Below are positions 21,958-32,096 of a stretch of 64,000 bases of DNA, piece after piece. Position numbers and translations under genes: made by a program. The notes under the pieces were generated by a model. The model saw only the letters and a list, made by a program, of their open reading frames with translations. It was not told the DNA's origin and did not search any database. Origin of the DNA: Haliclona indistincta (taxonomy: Eukaryota > Porifera > Demospongiae > Haplosclerida > Chalinidae); assembly GCA_964017065.1 (NCBI GenBank), contig OZ024788.1:7659202-7723201 (forward strand). Reading direction: 5' to 3'. Position 1 is the stretch's first letter; each line of letters opens with the position of its first letter.

Positions 21958-22776
21958 ATGGATGTTTTGTCCACAGACACTACTCTAGAAGCGCTATTGT
22001 CAGAACCAGGCGTGGACAGCAGCTATCTCGACATGTCATCAGCAGAAACAAAGGACTGTTCGGGTATGTTGATACTATCTTCCAATGCTGGCAGTTCCTC
22101 TCCTAGTGCTTCTGAGCCAAGTGAGTACGCAGAATCTGGAATAGCCTCGCCATTTGATGCAACCGAATTTTTTCGGGAAGCTTTGGGTGAGGGTTATTCA
22201 CTTCCACTGTTCCCAGCTACCTCCTCAGTTTCCCTCACTTCTCAGCCTCAGTTTAACAGTCAAGAAGTACCTCCTTGTCTCTCTAGCTGCCCTCAACTTG
22301 ATTGTACTCTTCCACTATCAACGTCTCAGTCACCAGTATCAGACAAGCAGTGTGAAAGAAATCGCAAAAATGCCGAGGCAGCCAAACAGAACCGTCAAAA
22401 AAAGAAGCTTTATGTTTCCGGGCTTGAGAAAGAAGCTGCTTCGCTTAGAACTGAAGTGAGCAGCCTGAAGCAGCGGTGCAGTAATTTGGAATCATGTAAC
22501 ACTAGGCTTGAGACTGAAGTGGCGTACCTGAAATCTGTACTTGTTAATCAGAGCAAACTGTCTTCATTGTTAGCGAAGATTCCTACCTCAAAAGGTGTTC
22601 ATCTGACCAGCTCATTTTCCCTAGGTAAGATGGCTGACCCCTGTGAAGAGGAGTGTTCTAGACGTAGAGTCAAACGAGCTAGACTTGATGACCAAACAGC
22701 TGCAGGAGTGTGCCTCCATGTATCTAATGACAAAGTTTCTTTGGAATTTTGTGCCGAATGTAGTTTGCGCTCTTAA
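21958..22776 (+). CDS. CREBZF: CREBZF (Zhangfei)-like bZIP factor
   Basis: A single exon of 272 residues from the ATG giving MDVLS. An acidic, Ser-rich N-terminal half (likely activation region) is followed by a bZIP: basic region near residues 129-150 (NRKNAEAAKQNRQKKK) and a zipper to about 205. The C-terminal GVCLHVSNDKVSLEFC is the best clue, since CREBZF carries the same tail pattern. The basic region has the Asn-Ala-x-Ala-Ala-Lys-x-Asn-Arg pattern typical of CREBZF. In vertebrates CREBZF dimerises with other bZIPs and cofactors and modulates stress-response transcription. An upstream in-frame GTG is ignored. Confidence 0.88.
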   Translation: MDVLSTDTTLEALLSEPGVDSSYLDMSSAETKDCSGMLILSSNAGSSSPSASEPSEYAESGIASPFDATEFFREALGEGYSLPLFPATSSVSLTSQPQFNSQEVPPCLSSCPQLDCTLPLSTSQSPVSDKQCERNRKNAEAAKQNRQKKKLYVSGLEKEAASLRTEVSSLKQRCSNLESCNTRLETEVAYLKSVLVNQSKLSSLLAKIPTSKGVHLTSSFSLGKMADPCEEECSRRRVKRARLDDQTAAGVCLHVSNDKVSLEFCAECSLRS

Positions 22777-23331
22777 CTATTCCAGGATTTGTTCCCAATC
22801 TTTATGTATGATCACATACAACAATAATTTTACTCTTGTATATTTAGTTGTTCATCTTATTCTCTCTGTTTCTGTATTCTGTTCCTTCTCTTTACTGTCA
22901 GGTGGACACATTTCTCTTCTGTCTCTATAAAATAGCCTACTAATTATTCTTCCAGGACAGACAATGGTGGGATTGACTTATGTGTATGCCTTGTTTATAT
23001 TTAATGATGTTTTGGACCACGATATCTCTATTTTTCCGCACTGGTCCCTTGCAGGTCTACACAGAAGTGGCCACAAGCATCAGCTGCGGTCCGGCTGTGG
23101 TAAACGTAATTCATGCCAAGTTACAAGTAGTTAAGATCAAGAACTGCATGGTGCGCAAAGCGGGACATTAATTGTATGACTTCTGTGTTCAAAGTTATTA
23201 TTGTGAATAAAAAATTATGACACACTACATTTTGCAAACAAGGAATGCAGCTAATATATCATATGAGCATGCTACAACTAGTCAGTGTTATTTGTAAGGT
23301 AGGTCAGCTACTGTTGGCTCGGGATACTTGA
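22777..23331. other. 3' untranslated interval between convergent CREBZF and MYL genes
   Basis: An AATAAA polyadenylation signal on the + strand lies at 23206-23211 and probably ends the CREBZF transcript. No coding exon was found. Confidence 0.55.
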
Positions 23332-25250
23332 TTATGCAGACATGACCATCTTGACAAATTCTGAAAGACAGCAGTACATGGTGACATAAATTTATTATTG
23401 CTCTTGGTGTACCTTCATAGTTCACTTGACCCTGGCTATCCTCAATTCCCTGCAGTAGCATGTCAACTTCTTCATCTGTTAGTTTCTCACCTGTGATACA
23501 GATGGTAAATGTTGCTTTCTGACCACAACACTGCAGATTACATAGCTAATAGTACATGCTACCTAACCTCAGATGCCTGACATAGTTGACATTAATTATT
23601 CTGAGCTCATAAACAAAGGCTACTTCATACTATAATACACACAAGTTGATTCACAAAATAGGCCAAACCAGGTGTGATTTACTATGTTAAATTATTATGC
23701 TTAGCATGTACAGTCGATTTCAATTGCGTTTGAACATGGCATGTTCCATGAAAGCACTGCGTAGCTCTTTGTGTAGGCCACGGAAACTGTTCAGTTCAAG
23801 TGACGTCTGTCTGTTATTTACAATTCATCTAAAAGGTTCCGTGTCTCACAGAGCTACACAAAGGGCTACGCAGTGCTTTCACGGAACATGCCATGTTCAA
23901 ACACAATTGAAATCGACTGTAGGCAGTGAAGTAGGAGTTGACAATAGCAACGAGGTATAAAACTTCTTGAAAGCAGCAATTCCAGTGGGCTACTTGCCTG
24001 AACTTGCTGATAAACTATGCTTAATTTTCTACCTAGCAACCATGCCCACCACCAAAGCAGACCAAAAGTATTGAATTTAGAAACACAGAAGTACTTTTAT
24101 TTACCAAGACTTGTCAAGACATGGCGAAGCTCTGCTGAGTTGATAAATCCATTACCATCCTTGTCGAAAACCTTTAGACCTTCAATATAGTCTTCCATTG
24201 ACCCATGTCCTTTCTGTTGAGATACCGAAAGATAAATTGGAAGGAACTCTTCAAATGATATCCGCTTGGCACCTGAAGCAAACAAAACATTAAATTCATA
24301 CTAGTTACCAAACTCAGTGACTGTCAACTAATGGAATGTGTTAGTGATATCAACACCGTTCATTATGAGTAGCTATGTTTACAAACCTGAAGATGATTCA
24401 ATTCCTTGAATAATTTTCTTTACTTCTGCCTCAGTTGGATTCAAATTAAGAGCTCTCATGACATCACCAATCTGATCAGTATCAATCTTGCTATCTCCTC
24501 GCTTGTCAAAAAGAGAGAAAGCATCTCTGTACTCTGTTGAGCAAAGAATACTCAGTTATGTAAACTGTGTACATATCAGGCAACAGTGATAATTCATGTT
24601 CATAGCACAAAAGTTGAAATAGTAGCTGCACTCTATGATGGCATCCTTAAGATACTATATCACATGAACATCTGTCAGTTGTTATGTCAAGTTACTACAA
24701 TACATCTCTCATGACCTGTGCCCATTTTACTTTTTCATTCATCAAAGTAAAGTAAACACACACACACTGTGTTTAATAGGTGGTTCAGCTTTTTACTGCA
24801 ATCTATAGGTCAACTATAGAGTTGTCATCTGCTAACAGCTGACACCATGCATAAGGCACCAGTACAAAACATACAACATCTGCTATAGCATTGCTGCCAT
24901 AATTATCTTAAATATTTCATAACATAGAAGTGTTGTCAAACACACTCAAGCGTGAAATAAAATTTCCAAATTGGGTCAGAAGCAGTTCACAGCCATGGTG
25001 AGCATTATATAAGGGGAAGAGAAAAGGGGTGTGGGAGGTGAGAGAACTACTCACCCACGTTCTGGTCTTCTGTAATACGGTCCTACACAAAGACAAAGAA
25101 CAGAATAATGAACGAAAAACAGCGTAGACATGTGTACAGTTTAGAGCTACTAGATTTATATAATATACGCCATAGAGCGCTACAACACACACGCTTGTAG
25201 AGCATACACGATCACCATTGTTACACAGTACTCACAAGCTGTTTAGACAT
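23332..25250 (-). CDS. Essential myosin light chain (MYL6-like)
   Basis: Six coding exons (25250-25236, 25082-25055, 24533-24387, 24272-24105, 23490-23413, 23360-23332) give 154 residues; human MYL6 has 151. This calmodulin-like subunit wraps the IQ motif of a myosin II heavy chain. Visible EF-hand loops: a degenerate one ([12 protein letters not shown]) and a canonical one ([12 protein letters not shown], with acid at position 12). The C-terminus EFVKMVMSA is typical of essential light chains. The first exon codes only five residues. A Tc1/mariner-type MITE lies in the fourth intron. Assignment to a particular vertebrate paralogue is not warranted. Confidence 0.93.
23711..23919. mobile_element. 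TA-flanked MITE (Tc1/mariner-like)
   Basis: A 209-bp element with inverted arms of about 65 bases (outer end CAGTCGATTTCAATTG) is flanked by TA on both sides (23709-23710 and 23920-23921). CAGT ends and TA duplications are typical of Tc1/mariner. The arms are nearly identical. It lies in a MYL intron. Confidence 0.88.
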
Positions 25251-26066
25251 CTTTTTACGATATTAATTTCTAACGAAACACAGGCAACGAACAGTCTTCT
25301 TCTGAAACACAGGCAACGAACAGCCTCTTTCTGTTTACAGATTTGGCAGTGAGAGAGCCGAACACGGAAGTGGTTGTACGGAGGTGGGGGAGTATGCGAT
25401 AGTGTACATTTACCGTGCACACCTATGTATACACTTTGCACTTACCACCATAGAGCGAGACATTGCTGCACCGTGTGAATTCACTTAGTTGCAGAGAAGT
25501 CGGATCCACGTACTGAATTCACCAGTAAAAAGTAGGGCCGTGCAGAGATAAACAAGACCACAGATATTACGGGAATCGTTACAAAAGTGGTCACAGTAAT
25601 TTAATGCGGTGGGCATGGAATGCTACCCGAGCCTGAGCGAGTCTAGTCTACGTGTATCCAACATCAACGTTACTATATTATCGTGGTGGGGTTCTGACGC
25701 TTAAAGCTATCTGCAATCGACTCGTCTATTATTTTCTGCATTACAATCTGAATTTGGCCTCTGTAGAAAATAATTGATACGATATTCACGGAATGACAGA
25801 TTGACGCAGAGGGCTAGTCTAGCATAGTACGGAGTGAATACATGGAATATGATTACAATATAAGTACTTGTACTACTATACTATTGATGATACGGTACCG
25901 TTATCTGGTACATAATACAAAGTTACAAACAGCAAAGGTCAAATCTGCCGCGTTGTTGGTTATGACGTCATAACTATTAATTCGTGACCCAGCCCCTCGA
26001 TCGCCTGCCAGATCATCAGCCACCAGCACCCGCCAGCATCAGCTCTCAGTCTAGTGGCAGTCAAAT
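25251..26066. promoter_or_regulatory. MYL / tetraspanin intergenic region with a full CRE
   Basis: The 816 bases between divergent starts contain the full palindromic CRE TGACGTCA at 25963-25970, 97 bases before the tetraspanin ATG. No exon is seen. The CRE is a sequence match only; binding is inferred. Confidence 0.5.
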
Positions 26067-27665
26067 ATGGGTCGTCTCTGCTCTTTTACTTGTTTAAGAT
26101 GGACACTGGTTTTGCTCAATGTGTTTTATACGGTGAGAAATAGTTTCAAAACTAGTTTGAAAGTATTATTATTATACTCTTTCTTCTCTCTTGATCTGTA
26201 TGTACAGACGGTTGGGCTTATTCTTGTTGGAGTTGTAATTGCTACTAAAGCTCTAGCATTTTTCTCAGAACCCCATATACTAATAGGCACAGCAGTGTGT
26301 GGCTCTATTCTGGTGTTGATTGCTGTCTTTGGTTTAGTAGGAGCTGTAAAGCATCATCAGATCATCCTCTTCTTTGTATCCTAATACCTGTCTCTCTTGT
26401 TTTATCACGATGTGTGTATGTGTTTATTATCCTAGCATCCTTTAGTACATACTGCATTGTTATACACTGGCTAGCTGTTATTCTCTTCAGTAAAGCGGTT
26501 TCTTCTCTTCCTTGTGCCATGTGGTGGCTAAATAAGCTATGTTCCCTATTGACTGGTATTATTATGAGAGGTAGTTGGCATTGTGCCTAAGGTACAACAA
26601 GCTTGATAACAGTGAGTTGAGTGCCCTTATTTTGATATGGTGTCTTTTGTATTTTGGTACAGTTGTACATGTATCTATTTTGCCGTCGCTATAATAATGC
26701 ATGCAAAACCAAACAGTATTGTTCTATCACACTAGACACCAAGTGTATAATTCTAATGCTTGCTAAGTTGGTGATTGTCCTTGCATTAATAACCGAGTGT
26801 GCATAAGGCATACGTATAATTATTGTGTCATCGTAAATAATCATCGTAAAACATGTCCTTTCCTTAACTTTTATTACACAGTACATGGTTGTTTTAGGTG
26901 TTTCCATGGCGCTCATGTTCAGTGTATCAGTTGCCGTCCTGGCTGCTCCAGCTACTTTACAAGAACAGTTTTTGCAAAAGACATGGCGTTCCTTGGATGC
27001 CAATGACAAGACATCCATTCAGAATGCTCTTAATTGTTGTGGATTCTCAAATGACACTCAGAACAACACCTTGCTTGATCCAAAAGCTAGTCATCCTTCA
27101 TGCAACACTACTGTCCTCAATTCTGATGGAGTAAGTTACCAGTAACCATTATTATAGGCAAGAAATTCGTTCATAATTTTCTCACCCTATAATTTTGGTA
27201 TTATGGTGATTGTGTATGTACTAATGCCGTAGTTGCTGTTGACTGTACTTTTGTACACTATAGATGTGTTGCCATTCTGCTGTTGTTAGTGATCTTCTGC
27301 CAGGCATAGACAGTGAATGCCCCTACTGTAAACCATGTTATACTGACTGGAAGGAAGCAGTTGACAAGACCTTCAGGATAGCCGGGGCATTTGGACTAGT
27401 GTTCAGCTTATCACAGGTAATGGTAATGATATACTAATCAGCATCATTATTATCATTGCTTCACGCATGACCTGATAGTGTATCAGATGAGTTGATATAT
27501 TAATTGCTAGTCCACATAATTATTGATATCACATTATATTGCAACTCCTCCGTCATGTAGCTATAATGGTCTCAACTTCTCTTTCTTTAGATTGCTGGCA
27601 TTGTTGTGACATACCGTTACAGAAACGAAAAGGATCCACTAATTAATCCAAATTCATTCTTATAA
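26067..27665 (+). CDS. Tetraspanin, TSPAN13/31 type
   Basis: Five coding exons (26067-26132, 26208-26375, 26882-27130, 27264-27416, 27591-27665) give 236 residues. Four membrane segments are visible: LVLLNVFYTVGLILVGVVIA, the one before the GLVGAVKHH turn, YMVVLGVSMALMFSVSVAV, and one near the C-terminus. The large outer loop has the tetraspanin CCG motif (NALNCCGFS) and further cysteines (CPYCKPC). The GAVKHHQIILFF turn and the tail RNEKDPLINPNSFL closely match the TSPAN13/TSPAN31 subfamily (human 204-210 residues), and the extra length is in the large loop. Such proteins organise membrane microdomains. CCDC174 begins 117 bases downstream on the same strand. Confidence 0.9.
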
Positions 27666-27781
27666 TAATTTATAATTATTGTACTATTTCAAGTTCTCAA
27701 CTCACATGCATAAACACGACAAAATCACAAAACACGAATGTGGGCGCGGCTTGTAATAATAAGGTGGAGCTCTAAGCCAAA

Positions 27782-30700
27782 ATGGCCGATCATGAGGAAG
27801 ACGATGTTTCTTTAGCACGAAAGAAGAAGATCCATGTAAATGCAGCTTCGGTAAGGAACCTTATAGTGCAATTTTTTATTTGTTCTTCATAATAAATTAT
27901 TACAGCTTGTAGATTTGAAAGCTGCTCTTTACCGCAAGCAACAAGAGGTCAAACGTGAGAAAGTCGGCAAAACTCGTTCGAGTGATGGTCTTCCAGTCAC
28001 AAAAGTGTCTGACAAGGTAAATGACTAGGCATAAAACAAAACTGGTTTATTATTATGTTTTAATTCTAAAGACTTCGTCAATATGGCGCAAACCAACTGG
28101 TGGCACTACTAGTAGCAAAGTAAAGCGTATTGTAGGATCCAGCAAGAAAGCAACTCAGGATACCCGTGCAATATCAGCTGAAGAGGAGACAGCACTAGCA
28201 AGATCAAAGTGAGTAACGTTTTACAGCAAAACCTCAGACACAGGTTATACATGTAGCTAGTCTCGTGTGACAAACCTGTGCATGACTTTTGGGTGACTCT
28301 TGTCAGGATTTCATGTGTAATTAATTGCATGATAGAGTGTGGTCATAAATGGTGCACCAGCTTTTGTGTGCAGCAGTACAGAACGCTCTGAAGTGACAGC
28401 TGTATGCTTTTAGCACTCTTTGTTCAAGTCCTCACCTTCGCTTGGGCTTACCACAGCGAGAATAGCAAGCCTAGCAGTTCCTTTCCGCCAACTTCATAAG
28501 CTAGCCTCTTGTCAGCCACATTTTATATGAAGTGTGAGTAGTTCTATTGACAAAAAGATTGCCAGCTTGGAAGGAGATGAGAACATCTTACCAGAGTGCT
28601 ATAGTGCTACAATTTTGTGTGCTCAAGCAATAAATCGTGTAGAACGCACATCTTCACGTGACCCCTGCAATCTGTTGTTGGTATCATGATATTGACAAAA
28701 ACCTATCAGGAGTCTCCAAACTTCCCTACGCACTCCAATCTGAAACTCCACTCCCTGAAAGCTCCGGCCCGTGAGACCTAAACTACATGGTTGATACTCA
28801 GAGACTCATCATAGAGTAGGGTTATTAGCCCCTTATATGGTGATGCTTTCAACACGATTGACAGCATCACCATGTTGCTAAGATGCACAAGTATTCAGAA
28901 TTTGTATAGAAATAAAAGAGCCTAAAGTCTGCTGCACAGTGCACATTGATGACATCCTCCTATGGTATGTAGTCACTCAGTCAAGGCAATCATCCAAGTC
29001 TTAGTTCTGGTCACTGAGATGTAGGATAACACGATCACCTATTGGTAGTATCAATGTTTGTATTATTGTCTGCTGGGTCTGATAGTAGCTACTGCTAACC
29101 AAAAAAATTTTAAAAATCAAGAACTTCATGCTTCGATATAAAAGTTAATGTATGGTGAAAAGTTTAAAACGTGAAAAGCATTAAAAAAAATTATGTTTAC
29201 GATAATTATTGTAACATAACAATTTACATGTAGTCAAATTACCACTTCACACACTACTTTATCATAGGGCAGCACTTGAAGCTAAAGCAGCTCTTTATGA
29301 CAAGCTCCATCGTGGTGAAGGGTTAGACGACAGTGACGACGAGGAGGGACTGGATCCACGATACATGGTTGACTTTCAACGAAAAATATATGAGCAGGTA
29401 CTTTAGAGAAATTATAATTATGTCAAATTTTTTGTACTGTTAAAAATGGTTCTATCAACTTCTGTGCCTTTTTGCTTTAACATGTGTGCTTTAGAACACC
29501 TTGAATTCGATCTGTGTTGTCATTATACACTTGCAGGTTTCTCTTCGACAACAACAAAGTGAGGATATTGAGACAAAGACTCTAATAGAACCAAAGAACG
29601 ACCCACGTCCAAAAAGTGATGAAGAATGGTATGAAATTCTACTACAAGATTCGACTTTATAGTATTTTCGTAATCTATAGTGACTGACTGTGACTCTTGT
29701 CGTTTCTTCAGGGTTGAATATACAGACTCATTTGGACGTTCACGGCAGTGCATGAAAAAAGATTTGCCTCACATGATGAACCTGGATAGTGAATTGAAAC
29801 ATGTCCGTCCTCCATCTCCTCTTCGTTCTGGTAGCAGGTCACCACTGCCTGAGGATCGTTTAAGAGAAGAAGATTGGGAACAGGAAATGGATGAAAAATC
29901 TGAAGGCCCGATACATTATCAGACAGTGCAACATGGAGGCTAGTTACACTAGCACTTATCACTTAGTCTTACTTACACGTACATTGCTGTATTATGGGTT
30001 GCTGTTAGCCTCGTACCCAGGCGCTAGTGAGGAGATAGGCCTGGGTACGAGGCTAGGGTGCTGTATTATGGGTTGCACGTACATTGCTCTAAGGCGGACA
30101 TCATTGGGACCAACAAAATTGTCCGTTAGAGGGTGTCCTCTGGTCAGTGGTTTAGTTATACATTATTTTATTTGGGATTCAGTAAGTGTATAGAGAGATG
30201 AGGGGTTCCACTGTACTATTTTATCTCCCTACAGAGATTCGTACTCATGGTGTTGGTTACTATGGATTTGCAAGTGAAGAGGATAGGAGAAAGGAACAGC
30301 TACAGATGCTTAATAGCATAAGAGATGAGGTCAATATTATTACTAGCCTAGTACATTGTGTACATTGTGAACTTCATGGTTTGCCTTTTATAGACTGTAG
30401 ATCAGAGAAAAAGGAGAGAACGGTTAAAAGAAAAGAGAAAAGCATTAATGGACGCCAGATTAGCTAAAATCAAAAAGCACAAACTTGACCATGGAAAAGA
30501 AATGAACAACGATGAAGAAATTAAAGTTGACATCGCAGGATTTGATTTTAACAGTGGGGCTGAGCAAAAGTCTGTAGCTAGTGATGAAGGTATGTGCTCA
30601 GTAGGTCAACTCACATGCTGGTGTATTACAAACTGTACCTCACACTACTAGTTAAATAATCTGTCTGCAGTATTTTTGTTGTCATAAGGTTGATATCAAT

Positions 30701-31974
30701 CTTTGTTTGTTCTGATATCTATAACAGCTTGAACTGAAGATGTGTTCAGTTATTTTATGTTCTAAGTCTATCTGAGTGCTATGTATAAGCAAATAAACTG
30801 CTCATATGTGTCCTCTTCTGCTGTATTTTCACCTGTTGGAGACCAACTAAGATGGCGGATACTCATGTGTTTTTCTAACTACAGGAGGAATAGGAGACAT
30901 TATTGCTCAGGAGATAATCAGAGCCAGAGAGAAAGCTGAAGAAGAGAAGAGAGCAAACCATGTCAGACCATGGGATAGAGGAAAAAGTGTGTGATATGTG
31001 CTGTACCTGAATTGTCCTTTTATTTCATGCAGTAGTTATGGCACATTTAGGGTTGGCACGCAAACAAGATACTGAAAAAGAGTTAATCGCCTATTTCTTT
31101 TCTATCGTAAAATGTCACGGTATTTTAATCACCTGGTGTTCATGCTGATGGGTAAGTGCTTGCAATGAGTCCATTAAGTCTGTCAGGAAAACATGTTGGT
31201 ACCACAAAAAACAATATGACGTCTTGTCAGGAGGCAAAATTATGAATTCGCAAGCTCGTATCTTCGCCGCACATGCGTTTCAAGCAATTCTAACCATCTT
31301 AGATGATTTTTTCGATACCAAAGAGACAGCAGAAACAAAGTCTAAGGTGGTAAAACAGAGTTCACGTGATCACCCGTTTGTTCATCTTCTATTCCTCCTT
31401 CAGCCAGCCTAGCGCCGTGGCGAGTGAGCTATTCAAGACAAAACCTACACAGAAACTACGTTAACAAGATTTGAAATAAAAAGGATTGTAACAAAAGCAG
31501 TGTAATGCTGCCTCCCTAAATTAACTGCTTTCGTTAATTTGGTAGCATTACACTGCTATTGTTTCCATATTTTTTCAATACATGTACCAACCCTAAATCT
31601 CTTGCGTTTTTGTTAAAATGTTGTAAGATTTAAGTGTTGTGTTGTAATAGTGTGTCTTTAATTTTGCTGTTCATGCACATTGTATAGAAATGGATCCCAT
31701 CAGGAAGAGGAAAAAAGAGCTACAAGATGAGAGATTGAGCGAGTTTGCTCCACCCTCATCATACCAGTTGCCCAAGCCATCAACAAACCAACCGTCTGCT
31801 AGTGGAGAAGATCAGAGCAAGCAAGATACTGATAAGGATAGCGGACCATCAGCACAACCTGGTCTTTATCCTCCAAACCCTTATTTTGTTCTACCTGGTT
31901 ATCCACCACCAGTATTTTTCACTCCTGGTTTTGTACCAACCAGCTCTTACTCTCACTATCCTACAAATCAATGA
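27782..31974 (+). CDS. CCDC174: CCDC174 homologue
   Basis: Ten coding exons (27782-27850, 27906-28016, 28072-28208, 29268-29397, 29537-29628, 29712-29925, 30237-30329, 30394-30589, 30885-30986, 31688-31974) give about 476 residues; human CCDC174 has 467. Family marks: LVDLKAALYRKQQE, VEYTDSFGRSRQCMKKDLP, GVGYYGFA, a basic coiled stretch KRRERLKEKRKALMDARLAK, RPWDRGK, and SEFAPPSSY before a Pro/Tyr-rich tail. The human protein is nuclear and linked to the exon junction complex component EIF4A3. The join between 29925 and 30237 is the least certain, as the donor there is weak. Intron 3 (1.06 kb) and intron 9 (0.7 kb) carry repeat debris. Confidence 0.92.
30006..30055. repeat. 50-bp near-minimal hairpin of a TAGCCTCGTACCCAGG element
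   Basis: TAGCCTCGTACCCAGGC is followed about 14 bases later by its reverse complement. The same ends bound the 528-bp element at 52238-52765, so this copy is a pair of ends with almost no interior. A solo relative lies near 41083-41118. Flanking sequence (GCTGTATTATGGGTTG) occurs on both sides. Confidence 0.75.
31496..31557. repeat. Hairpin in CCDC174 intron 9
   Basis: AGCAGTGTAATGCT pairs with its reverse complement at the other end, with further pairing of TTAAC/GTTAA inside. It is part of a repeat that ends near 31610 with a block (ACATGTACCAACCCTAAATC) also found inverted near 46515-46545. Confidence 0.7.
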
Positions 31975-32012
31975 TAATAATAATGTTGAAAAGTACTGAT
32001 CAATAATTATTC

Positions 32013-32036
32013 ATTTTCGCGGGAATATGTCACGTG
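32013..32036. promoter_or_regulatory. E2F-like site and E-box upstream of TIMELESS
   Basis: TTTTCGCGGGAA at 32014-32025 matches the E2F consensus, and CACGTG follows at 32031-32036, 61 bases before the TIMELESS ATG. The gap from the CCDC174 stop is only 122 bases. Function is inferred from motif and position. Confidence 0.45.
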
Positions 32037-32096
32037 CGCTCACGCGCTAAAAAGACCTAGGCCCGGGAAGATCTAGAACTAGCAGAGTCTAGTGTT

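Noticed and set aside
22154..22459. Second open frame overlapping CREBZF
   Set aside because: It is an out-of-frame shadow of the CREBZF exon with no independent support.
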